From UBA11475 sp045655805 (GTDB lineage: Bacteria > Bacillota > Clostridia > Christensenellales > Borkfalkiaceae): a stretch of 20,640 bases of DNA. The DNA lies in NCBI GenBank assembly GCA_045655805.1, contig JAZOPZ010000011.1:1-20640 (forward strand), read 5' to 3'. The stretch's first letter is position 1. Every line of letters starts with the position of its first letter. Shown here one piece after another: positions 13,601-19,623 of the stretch. Position numbers and translations under genes: made by a program. The notes beneath the pieces are model-generated. The model ran no database searches and had not been told where the DNA came from. It worked only from the letters and a program-made list of their open reading frames with translations.

Positions 13601-13686
13601 TTATTTACCGCCTTTCTTTTTTAAACGGTTTATTTTTTTGATTAAAAAAATTCTTTAATATTATTCATGCTAATTTGTTTTATATT

Positions 13687-13713
13687 AAAAAAAGTGCCGA
13701 TGGCACTCTTTTT
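13687..13713 (-). terminator. Intrinsic terminator of the HU gene
   Basis: On the minus strand an AAAAAGAGTGCC-type arm pairs with GGCACTTTTTTT over a three-base loop (12 bp with one G-T pair), ending in a T-run. It lies 10 bases past the HU stop codon. Confidence 0.88.
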
Positions 13714-13722
13714 ATTGCGTTG

Positions 13723-13998
13723 TTATTTGTTAAAACTGTCTTTATATGCTTTGCCGAATTTGAAAATAGGTGTAACTGATGGTTCGAGTTGAATCTTTTC
13801 GCCAGTTTTTGGGTTAGCGCCTTCTCTTGCAGGTTTAGATTTAGTTTCAAAAGTACCGAAACCTGAAATTTGCACTTTTTCTCCTTTAACTAAATTTTCA
13901 GTAATTACGTCAATAACAGCGTCGAACGCTTTTGTAGCCTCATTAATAGTATAGCCCGTTTTGTTTGCAATGGCTCTGATTAAATCACTTTTATTCAT
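13723..13998 (-). CDS. hup: HU-family nucleoid DNA-binding protein
   Basis: The 91-residue protein is of standard length and begins MNKSDLIRAIANKTGYTINEA. HU is a dimeric histone-like protein that bends and compacts DNA. The ISGFGTFETK core (about residues 44-53) and the beta-arm NPKTGEKI with the intercalating proline are visible. The arm reads REGANPKTG, with alanine where many HU proteins have arginine in GRNP. The C-terminus FKFGKAYKDSFNK is canonical. AAGGAGG (complement of 14007-14013) lies eight bases before the ATG. It is a single-gene unit with its own promoter and terminator. Confidence 0.95.
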   Translation of the reverse strand: MNKSDLIRAIANKTGYTINEATKAFDAVIDVITENLVKGEKVQISGFGTFETKSKPAREGANPKTGEKIQLEPSVTPIFKFGKAYKDSFNK

Positions 13999-14028
13999 AT
14001 AATCTTCCTCCTTAAAGTTTCTAATATT

Positions 14029-14056
14029 ATTATACCATTATTTTAAATTATTTCAA
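14029..14056 (-). promoter_or_regulatory. Sigma-A-type promoter of the HU gene
   Basis: On the minus strand, TTGAAA (complement of 14051-14056), a 16-base spacer and TATAAT (complement of 14029-14034) with an upstream TGG give an extended -10 promoter. The start of transcription would be about 25 bases before the HU ATG. Confidence 0.82.
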
Positions 14057-14097
14057 TAGGTTTTTATAAATTTTTGGTATTTATAAGCAAAAAAATG

Positions 14098-14119
14098 CAA
14101 AAAATCGTCGATTTTTGGC
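14098..14119. repeat. Palindrome between the divergent HU and 14162 genes
   Basis: AAAAATC (14100-14106) and GATTTTT (14110-14116) form a 7-bp dyad with a GTC centre, extended by GC (14097-14098) against GC (14118-14119) across one mismatch. It lies between the HU promoter and the promoter-like GTATA at 14127. It may be an operator or a chance AT-rich palindrome. Confidence 0.3.
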
Positions 14120-14126
14120 GTTTTAG

Positions 14127-14156
14127 GTATACCTTTAATATTTTTAGGTAATAAAT
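14127..14156 (+). promoter_or_regulatory. Sigma-F-like promoter before the small membrane-protein gene
   Basis: GTATA (14127-14131), a 15-base spacer and GGTAATAAA (14147-14155) resemble the forespore sigma-F consensus as I recall it (GyATA, 15 bases, GGnRAnAnT); the final T of the -10 is not matched. The same pattern recurs before the SpoIIQ-like gene. Transcription would start near 14162, right at the ATG, so the message could be leaderless. Confidence 0.4.
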
Positions 14157-14161
14157 TGCTT

Positions 14162-14578
14162 ATGAAAATTTTAAAAAGTTCGTTGCTTTTATTATTTACG
14201 ATTTTAACTTTTTTATACTCCATAATAATTTACTCTCGTCCCGTGCTTTTTAAGTACGCTGAAAAAGTAACCGTTTACACTAATAATCCGTCTTCTACGG
14301 CACAGTTTTTTACCGTTCAAAAAGACGACTTTTTAGGGATAGAAAGCATTAAAGGTGAAAGTTGCGTTTTTGAACAAACGTCGCTGAAATCAATTGTTGA
14401 AAAATTCAATTTTACGATAGTTAAAACCGAAGTTTTAGAAGGCGTTACTTGTTATTACGCTACCACCGACCTTTTGCCTTATTCTATTAAAATTAACGGG
14501 TTAAAGGTAAACGCTCAAATTGCCGTTACAAAAAATAGGGTAGTTTTAGGAACGCCCATCATTTTTGGTAGTTATTAA
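14162..14578 (+). CDS. Small membrane-anchored or secreted protein of unknown function
   Basis: A 138-residue protein starting MKILKSS has one N-terminal hydrophobic helix (residues about 6-24), either an uncleaved signal anchor or a signal peptide, and then an extracytoplasmic alpha/beta-looking domain. The C-terminus (LPYSIKINGLKVNAQIAVTK and VVLGTPIIFGSY) recalls, from memory, YwmB/DUF1779-type proteins that lie near spoIID and spoIIQ in clostridia, but this protein is much shorter and the link is weak. An in-frame TTG at 14156, better spaced from AGG (14146-14148), is an alternative start. The next gene encodes a SpoIIQ-like protein, and both have sigma-F-like upstream motifs, so a role in sporulation is plausible but unproven. 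Confidence 0.7.
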   Translation: MKILKSSLLLLFTILTFLYSIIIYSRPVLFKYAEKVTVYTNNPSSTAQFFTVQKDDFLGIESIKGESCVFEQTSLKSIVEKFNFTIVKTEVLEGVTCYYATTDLLPYSIKINGLKVNAQIAVTKNRVVLGTPIIFGSY

Positions 14579-14632
14579 ATTGATGCACATTTTAATATTT
14601 ATTGCCGATTTTTACAAATTATCGTTTTGTAA

Positions 14633-14661
14633 GTATAAACGGCGTAAAAGTGGGCAATAAC
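14633..14661 (+). promoter_or_regulatory. Sigma-F-like promoter of the SpoIIQ-like gene
   Basis: GTATA (14633-14637), a 15-base spacer and GGCAATAAC (14653-14661) match most of the sigma-F consensus; spoIIQ of B. subtilis is known to be sigma-F dependent. The predicted start is about 25 bases before the ATG, leaving a leader with GGAGG. The -10 block GGCAATAA is also complementary to TTATTGCC at 14599-14606, which encloses a 7-bp hairpin, TTACAAA (14612-14618) with TTTGTAA (14626-14632). Confidence 0.5.
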
Positions 14662-14691
14662 CTTTTCGAAAGAACGAAACGGAGGTATTAT

Positions 14692-15348
14692 ATGAGTTCG
14701 GAAAAAAGAAAAATTTCAACAAAAACAGTTTGGTTTTACGTGGCACTCGCCGTATGCTTGTTGGCGATGATTCTTTCAATAATCGTTTATTACGCAATTA
14801 ACGGTAGTGGAGATAGCGTTGAAGTTCCCGTTGATCAAACGCAAACTGACGACAATCAATCAAATTCAGGTGATGACCAAGTAAACGCGGGCAACGACCA
14901 AGCCGGCAACGAAGAATTACCCGTTGTAAACGTGATTAGTTTTATTATGCCTGTAAACGGAACTATTGCGCAAGACTATAGTGACGTTCCCGTTTGGAAT
15001 AGTACTTTAAGTAGATATTCCGCACACCAAGGTATTGACTTTTCGGCAGAAGAGGGTAGCGAAGTATTTGCCGTTTACAAAGGCGTAGTTGCCGACGTAA
15101 CGAACAGTATAACAAAAGGCGTTACGGTAACAGTAGATCACGGCAATGGGCTTTTTACAGTCTATAATTCACTTGAAAGCGTTGATGATATCAGCGTTGG
15201 CGACGCCGTAAATTCAGGCGACGTAATCGGTTACGTTTCCACCACTAATCGTCAAGAATATCAATCGGGGCCACATCTTCATTTTGAAGTTATAGAAAGT
15301 GGAGCAAATATTAGTCCTTATAAATATTTTGATATGGGCGACAAGTAA
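14692..15348 (+). CDS. spoIIQ: SpoIIQ-like membrane-anchored M23 (LytM) peptidase
   Basis: The 218-residue protein has a short cytosolic N-terminus, one membrane helix (about residues 13-36), a low-complexity Asp/Gln/Asn linker (43-80) and a LytM/M23 domain (about 84-212). The zinc and catalytic residues appear intact: H112 and D116 in HQGID, and H195 and H197 in PHLHFE. Forespore SpoIIQ pairs with SpoIIIAH across the intermembrane space during engulfment; clostridial forms keep the catalytic histidines that Bacillus lost. The ATG at 14692 is chosen over an in-frame ATG 90 bases upstream because of GGAGG (14681-14685) and because the upstream part lacks protein-like character. It could instead be a general cell-wall endopeptidase. 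Confidence 0.8.
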   Translation: MSSEKRKISTKTVWFYVALAVCLLAMILSIIVYYAINGSGDSVEVPVDQTQTDDNQSNSGDDQVNAGNDQAGNEELPVVNVISFIMPVNGTIAQDYSDVPVWNSTLSRYSAHQGIDFSAEEGSEVFAVYKGVVADVTNSITKGVTVTVDHGNGLFTVYNSLESVDDISVGDAVNSGDVIGYVSTTNRQEYQSGPHLHFEVIESGANISPYKYFDMGDK

Positions 15349-15373
15349 AACTAAATAAGTCATATTCAAAATT

Positions 15374-15416
15374 CTCTCGAATATAATATTAAAAAATATT
15401 GTATTCGGGAGTTTTT
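15374..15416 (+). terminator. Long hairpin with T-run that also masks the next gene's ribosome-binding site
   Basis: Positions 15374-15390 pair with 15395-15411 in 17 consecutive pairs (two are T-G), loop AAAA, followed by TTTTT (15412-15416). By form it is an intrinsic terminator for the SpoIIQ-like gene. The only Shine-Dalgarno for the metallopeptidase gene, GGGAG (15407-15411), is fully inside the 3' arm and seven bases from its ATG at 15419. Confidence 0.75.
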
Positions 15417-15418
15417 AT

Positions 15419-16906
15419 ATGAAGAAAACTGCGTTCTTACTCGTATTTGTTTTTCTACTTTTTTCCTTGCCTGCGTGCAAGGGTTGTTCCTCTTGCAAAG
15501 GTTGTTCCTCTTGTAACGACGGCGAAAACCTAAACGCCTATTCGATTGAGGTCACTTTTGATGAAGACGAACATTTAATTACAGGCGTTCAAAAGTTCGA
15601 TTTTTATAATGATAAAGACAACGCTTTTGATGAGTTAAAATTTAACTTGTTCGGCAATGCGTTTAGGCAAGGCGCTACTTATCAGCCTATCGCTCCTATG
15701 CAGAAAGCAAAGGCTTATCCTAACGGCGTAAACTACGGTAATATGGCTGTAAGCGCTGTAACTTGTGGCGAAAAAGAACTTTCTTTTGCTGTTGGAGGAA
15801 CGGACGAAACCTTGCTTACGGTCAAACTTGACGATACCGTTTACCCTGAAGAAAGGACTTCACTCACTATTTATTACTCGCTAAAACTAGCCGATGTGTT
15901 GGCTAGAACCGGTTATAATTCACATACGGTTAACCTTGGCAATTTTTATCCCATTCTTTGTGGTTACGACGAAACTGGATTTAAAGAGGGACTATATTAT
16001 TCACACGGGGACCCGTTTTTTTCGGAAGTGGCAAACTATAGCGTTTCGGTTACCGTTCCGACGGATTATAAGGTAGCGTCGTCAGGCGTGTTACAAAAGG
16101 CAAACCATACCGAAGAAACTTCTACATACTCGTACACGTTAAATAAAGCGCGTGATTTTGCTATGGTGTTATCAGACGAGTACGAAAGTCTATCAACAAC
16201 CGTTGACGGCACGGAAATTAACTATTACTATCACTCTGATAAAAACGCAAAATCTTCTTTAGAAACTGCCAAAAAATCGCTTATAACATATAATAAACTT
16301 TTTGGTAAATATCCATATTCAACGCTTGCCGTGTGTGAAACTGGTTTTAACGAAGGTGGTATGGAATATCCTTGTTTGGTTATGATTAGCGACACTCTCG
16401 GCGACAAAAGTGTTTATGAAGAAGTAATCGCTCACGAGGTTGCTCATCAATGGTGGTATTCGCTAGTTGGTAACGACCAAATTGCTTACGGCTTTTTAGA
16501 CGAAGGGCTTGCTGAATATTCCGTCGTTTTATTTTACGAAAACAACCAAGAGTACGGTTTGTCAAGAAGTACCCTTATAGATATAGCGCATAAAACTTAT
16601 TCTTCATACTGTACGGTGTACGAAAAGGTTTTTGGGAATAAAAACACGTCTATGGTACGCAGTTTAGGGGAGTTTGACACTTCTTATGAATACGTAAACA
16701 TCGCTTACGTAAAGGGTGCGCTTATGTACGATAGTTTAAGGAACGGTCTTGGCGACGAATTGTTTTTTAAAGGATTAAAAAAATATTTTGAAGATAATTC
16801 TTATCAAATAGCAACGCCTGATAGTCTTGTTGGAGCGTTTGAAAAAGTCGGCGCAAATACTAACGGTTTTTTCAAAAGTTGGTTTGACGGCGACGTAATT
16901 TTGTGA
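15419..16906 (+). CDS. M1-family zinc metallopeptidase lipoprotein
   Basis: The 495-residue exported protein has a signal peptide ending in the lipobox LPAC (C20 lipidated), anchoring it to the outer face of the membrane. The M1 (gluzincin aminopeptidase) core is clear: GGMEYP (313-318) in place of GAMEN, HEVAH (339-343) with E340 catalytic, the third zinc ligand E362 exactly 18 residues later (DEGLAEY), and a catalytic-type tyrosine near Y430 (NIAYVKGA). It lacks the long C-terminal helical domain of aminopeptidase N. The mature N-terminus has five cysteines spaced three apart (C20, C23, C26, C29, C32) created by an 18-base tandem duplication. Likely role: processing of extracellular peptides. 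The start is set by the signal peptide; its Shine-Dalgarno lies in a hairpin. Confidence 0.9.
   Translation: MKKTAFLLVFVFLLFSLPACKGCSSCKGCSSCNDGENLNAYSIEVTFDEDEHLITGVQKFDFYNDKDNAFDELKFNLFGNAFRQGATYQPIAPMQKAKAYPNGVNYGNMAVSAVTCGEKELSFAVGGTDETLLTVKLDDTVYPEERTSLTIYYSLKLADVLARTGYNSHTVNLGNFYPILCGYDETGFKEGLYYSHGDPFFSEVANYSVSVTVPTDYKVASSGVLQKANHTEETSTYSYTLNKARDFAMVLSDEYESLSTTVDGTEINYYYHSDKNAKSSLETAKKSLITYNKLFGKYPYSTLAVCETGFNEGGMEYPCLVMISDTLGDKSVYEEVIAHEVAHQWWYSLVGNDQIAYGFLDEGLAEYSVVLFYENNQEYGLSRSTLIDIAHKTYSSYCTVYEKVFGNKNTSMVRSLGEFDTSYEYVNIAYVKGALMYDSLRNGLGDELFFKGLKKYFEDNSYQIATPDSLVGAFEKVGANTNGFFKSWFDGDVIL
15476..15511 (+). repeat. 18-base tandem duplication encoding Cys-rich repeats
   Basis: Positions 15476-15493 and 15494-15511 are identical at 17 of 18 bases (one silent G/A change) and encode CKGCSS twice, followed by a further Cys. 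It lies just after the lipobox of the M1-type lipoprotein. Confidence 0.9.
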
Positions 16907-16963
16907 AATCGACGAAAAATTTAATAAAAATCATAAACTTTTTATAAAATAAAAACTCTGATA

Positions 16964-16992
16964 TTGACAAAACTAATTTTATGTGGTAAAAT
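16964..16992 (+). promoter_or_regulatory. Sigma-A promoter of the leucine-rich-repeat lipoprotein gene
   Basis: TTGACA (16964-16969), 17 bases, then TAAAAT (16987-16992) preceded by TGG: a strong extended -10 promoter. The leader of about 37 bases includes a perfect 7-bp hairpin, TATATTC (17009-17015) with GAATATA (17019-17025), whose last base is also the first base of the Shine-Dalgarno AAGGAG (17025-17030). Confidence 0.88.
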
Positions 16993-17035
16993 CATTTGGT
17001 AATTAGTGTATATTCGTAGAATATAAGGAGTTTTT

Positions 17036-18085
17036 ATGAAAAGATTTTTAAAAATTTCATTTTGTATAATTTTAGCAGTAACGGCTTGTTTTTCGTTGTT
17101 CGCTTGTGGCGACGATGATGGCAAAGGCGACGCAACCACGGGTATGACCATCCGTAAAAGTGCGGGCGCGTATATCGTAAAAGATTACGTTAAAGAAGTT
17201 GACGCAAACGGCAATGCAGTTACAGAACTCACCGTTAGTGGCGAAGCCGTAGCAACCGTTTACGGTGCAACTTACGCTGGTGAAGAAGTTTCTATTGCAG
17301 AAAATGCTTTTAAGGGAAACACTAGTATTAAAAAGTTGACCGTCTCAAAAGACGTAGTTAAAATCGGCAAAGGCGCTTTTGCTGAAATGACCGCCCTTGA
17401 AGAATTAGTTCTTCCTTTTGCTGGTTCTGAAATTGACGCCGTTAACGAAGCAAGACTTTTAGGCTATCTTTTCGGTAGTGCTGAATACGACGCAGGCGTT
17501 AAGGTAACTCAAACTGTTTCAGGTGATTTAAGTAGTGCTGACGCGACCCCTACTACTGCTGACTATTACGTACCTGCTACTCTCAAAAAAGTAGTTATCA
17601 AGTACGAAGGTACCGATGCTTATACTCTTCCACAATATACTTTTAGTGGTATGTTCTCTGCGCTCCGTACCGTAGAACTTTCAGGTAATATTACTGAAAT
17701 TGGCGTAGGCGCTTTCTACAAGTCTTCAGTAAACAGCGTAACTTTTCCTGCTAGCGTAACCGTTATCGGTAACGACGCTTTCTCTAATTGTGCTCTTTTA
17801 ACTAGCATTAATCTTCAAAGCGTAGTTACTATCGGCGATAGAGCGTTTGCAAAATTTGCAGGTGTTTCGGTAACTTTCCCAACCACCGTTAAAAACCTTG
17901 GTGTTAAGGCTTTTGCTGAAAGTAAACTTACCACCATAAACAGCATCAACGGTTTTGATAATATCGGCAAATGGGCTTTCTACAACTGTGAAGATTTACT
18001 TACGATGACTGAAGTTCCTAATGCTGATAAAGCACAACTTCTCGTTGATAGAACTGATATTTTTGAAGGTACTCTTATTGGTTAA
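17036..18085 (+). CDS. BspA-type leucine-rich-repeat lipoprotein
   Basis: The 349-residue lipoprotein has a signal peptide with lipobox LFAC (C24) followed by an acidic GDDDGKGD linker. The rest is LRR_5/BspA-type repeats of about 22-24 residues: IAENAFKGNTSIKKLTVSKDVVKIGKGAF (around 84-112, several units), then VGAFYKSSVNSVTFP, IGNDAFSNCALLTSI and IGDRAFAKFAGVSVTFP. Between the first and later repeats is a non-repeat stretch (about 125-195). Proteins of this type are common cell-surface proteins of gut Firmicutes, tied to adhesion; the exact ligand is unknown. It is a single-gene unit between a strong promoter and a terminator. Confidence 0.88.
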   Translation: MKRFLKISFCIILAVTACFSLFACGDDDGKGDATTGMTIRKSAGAYIVKDYVKEVDANGNAVTELTVSGEAVATVYGATYAGEEVSIAENAFKGNTSIKKLTVSKDVVKIGKGAFAEMTALEELVLPFAGSEIDAVNEARLLGYLFGSAEYDAGVKVTQTVSGDLSSADATPTTADYYVPATLKKVVIKYEGTDAYTLPQYTFSGMFSALRTVELSGNITEIGVGAFYKSSVNSVTFPASVTVIGNDAFSNCALLTSINLQSVVTIGDRAFAKFAGVSVTFPTTVKNLGVKAFAESKLTTINSINGFDNIGKWAFYNCEDLLTMTEVPNADKAQLLVDRTDIFEGTLIG

Positions 18086-18098
18086 TTCAAATAAAAAT

Positions 18099-18127
18099 AA
18101 AAACGCAGTTAAAAACTGCGTTTTTTT
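18099..18127. terminator. Bidirectional intrinsic terminator
   Basis: AAAAACGCAGTT (18099-18110) pairs with AACTGCGTTTTT (18114-18125) over AAA, with T-runs on both strands. It serves the leucine-rich-repeat gene (+) and the convergent PP-loop ATPase gene (-, stop at 18152). Confidence 0.92.
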
Positions 18128-18151
18128 GTTGCTAAAAAATTGATTTATGCG

Positions 18152-18898
18152 TTAAATTTTATCTATTTCGTCTTTATATCTATCAAAAAGATTGTATCTT
18201 TCAGGGTGTGTGAGCGCGGTAAATAACATACTTCTAACCCCAGGGATTTTTTGGTCGATAGATTTAACTATATCTTTAATTTCTTGGCGCTTGGTGTTTT
18301 TGTCGGCAGGACAACGGTTTATCACTATAGGTAAATTTTCACTAGCGTAAGAAGTTATATCGCACTCTGCAAGGTATAAAAGAGGACGGATTAGCGTTAA
18401 ACCGGTTCTATCTAAAAAACTTTTTGGCGCAAAGGTTGAAAGTCTGCCTTCGTAAAATGTTGATAGCATAAATGTATCAATCAAGTCGTCACGGTGATGT
18501 CCTAGCGCAATTTTGTTTGCGCCAAGTTCAACGGCTTTATCGTATAGCGCGCCTTTACGCATTTTTGAACATAAAGCGCAAGGGTTGGTTTCTTTTCTAG
18601 CGTCAAAAATAATTTCACCTATTTGCGTCCTAACTATATGGTAAGGCACGGCAAGTTCGTCGCAAAGCGCCTGTATGGTAGAAAAATCCGTTTCCTTGCC
18701 ACCAAAGCAAAGGTCAACTGTGATTGCCACTAAATCAAATTTTTCAGGCGAATAACGGCGATAAGACGCAAGCATTTGTAAAAGGCAAACGCTGTCTTTT
18801 CCACCAGAAATACCAACGGCTATTTTGTCACCGTCTTTTATCATTTTGTAATCGGTTATCGCTTTACGCATAGTGCCGACAAGTCTTTGTAATTCCAT
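18152..18898 (-). CDS. TtcA-like PP-loop ATPase (tRNA thiolation family)
   Basis: The 248-residue protein starts MELQRLVGTMRKAITDYKMI. It has the PP-loop SGGKDS (31-36), which adenylates the tRNA base, and the TtcA-type cysteines C107 and C110 (NPCALC) and C196 (NRCPAD) that in TtcA bind a 4Fe-4S cluster. TtcA makes 2-thiocytidine-32 in tRNA; related Firmicutes proteins may have other tRNA targets, so the exact product is uncertain. The frame stays open upstream to 19246, but that part is antisense to the next gene and not protein-like. ATG 18898 fits the family N-terminus and has GGAG (complement of 18903-18906) four bases upstream, a short spacing. Confidence 0.9.
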   Translation of the reverse strand: MELQRLVGTMRKAITDYKMIKDGDKIAVGISGGKDSVCLLQMLASYRRYSPEKFDLVAITVDLCFGGKETDFSTIQALCDELAVPYHIVRTQIGEIIFDARKETNPCALCSKMRKGALYDKAVELGANKIALGHHRDDLIDTFMLSTFYEGRLSTFAPKSFLDRTGLTLIRPLLYLAECDITSYASENLPIVINRCPADKNTKRQEIKDIVKSIDQKIPGVRSMLFTALTHPERYNLFDRYKDEIDKI

Positions 18899-18928
18899 AA
18901 AACTCCAAACGGCGTCTTTAAAAAAGTA

Positions 18929-18957
18929 TTGACAACGCCTACAATATTTATTATACT
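18929..18957 (+). promoter_or_regulatory. Sigma-A promoter of the COG2426 and patatin gene pair
   Basis: TTGACA (18929-18934) and TATACT (18952-18957) are 17 bases apart. Transcription would begin about 30 bases before the ATG at 18996. It lies in the 97-base gap shared with the divergent PP-loop gene, whose own promoter was not clearly recognised. Confidence 0.85.
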
Positions 18958-18995
18958 TTATTATAGTAAAAAAATAAAGCAAAAAGGGTGGGGTA

Positions 18996-19613
18996 ATGGA
19001 TTTTATAACTGATTTTTTAAGCCGTACGCTAGGCGCAAGGCTTGCCGTTTTAATTTCTTCTTCTCTGCCGTTAACTGAACTAAAAGGCGCAATCGTGTTG
19101 GGTAGAGCGTCAAACCTTGATTTTTTTGAAACTTTACTTTTGGCGTTTTTAGGTTCGTTTTCAGTATTTTTCGTTTTGTATTTTTTATATAAACCACTAC
19201 TTTCATTGCTTAAAAAAATCAAGCCATTAAAAAGGGCATCTCTCACGCTTGACGCTTATTGCTCGAACCTTGCTAAAAGAAAATTTTTAAGTGATGTGGA
19301 CGGCAATTCTAATAGAACGGTGTGGTCAAAGTTTACCGTTCTTGTAATCTTTGTGGCTTTTCCAGCGCCTATGACGGGTGTTTGGACGGGTACGCTTATT
19401 GCAGTTTATTCGGGTTTGAATTTCGGATTTAGCGCGCTAGCGATAGGTATAGGAAACTTAATTGCAGGGTTAATCATATCCGTTCTTGCTGAACTTTTTT
19501 TGCCGTATTTGAATATTATATTTGCAGTGATTTTATTGGTTGCTTTAACGGCTATAACGGTATTTATCGTTAAAGTTATACGATTTAGTGAGCGAAATAA
19601 AGAGACTGCCTAA
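18996..19613 (+). CDS. COG2426-type membrane protein (putative small multidrug export family)
   Basis: The 205-residue integral membrane protein has about five to six hydrophobic segments. Two motifs mark the family: PLTELKGAIVLG (residues 25-36, usually PxxELRGAIPxG) and FPAPMTGVWTGTLIA (122-136, usually PLPGTGAWTG), likely re-entrant loops as in DedA-like proteins. The family name (Sm_multidrug_ex) rests on little experimental work, and transport is unproven. The Shine-Dalgarno is the unusual GGGTGGGG run before the ATG. It is followed ten bases later by the patatin gene, so they are probably co-transcribed. Confidence 0.82.
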   Translation: MDFITDFLSRTLGARLAVLISSSLPLTELKGAIVLGRASNLDFFETLLLAFLGSFSVFFVLYFLYKPLLSLLKKIKPLKRASLTLDAYCSNLAKRKFLSDVDGNSNRTVWSKFTVLVIFVAFPAPMTGVWTGTLIAVYSGLNFGFSALAIGIGNLIAGLIISVLAELFLPYLNIIFAVILLVALTAITVFIVKVIRFSERNKETA

Positions 19614-19623
19614 CGGAGGACAA

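Noticed and set aside
14602..14691. Upstream start for the SpoIIQ-like gene
   Set aside because: The extra 30 residues have no homology-like features and overlap the putative promoter; GGAGG at 14681-14685 points to ATG 14692.
18899..19246. N-terminal extension of the PP-loop ATPase frame upstream of 18898
   Set aside because: It is antisense to the COG2426 gene and its promoter, has Lys/Ser-rich non-protein-like sequence, and the family N-terminus starts at MELQRL with its own GGAG.
19588..19623. GTG start for the patatin gene inside the COG2426 gene
   Set aside because: The downstream ATG has GGAGGA in front of it, and MGLLSFLFGRKK is a typical start for this family.
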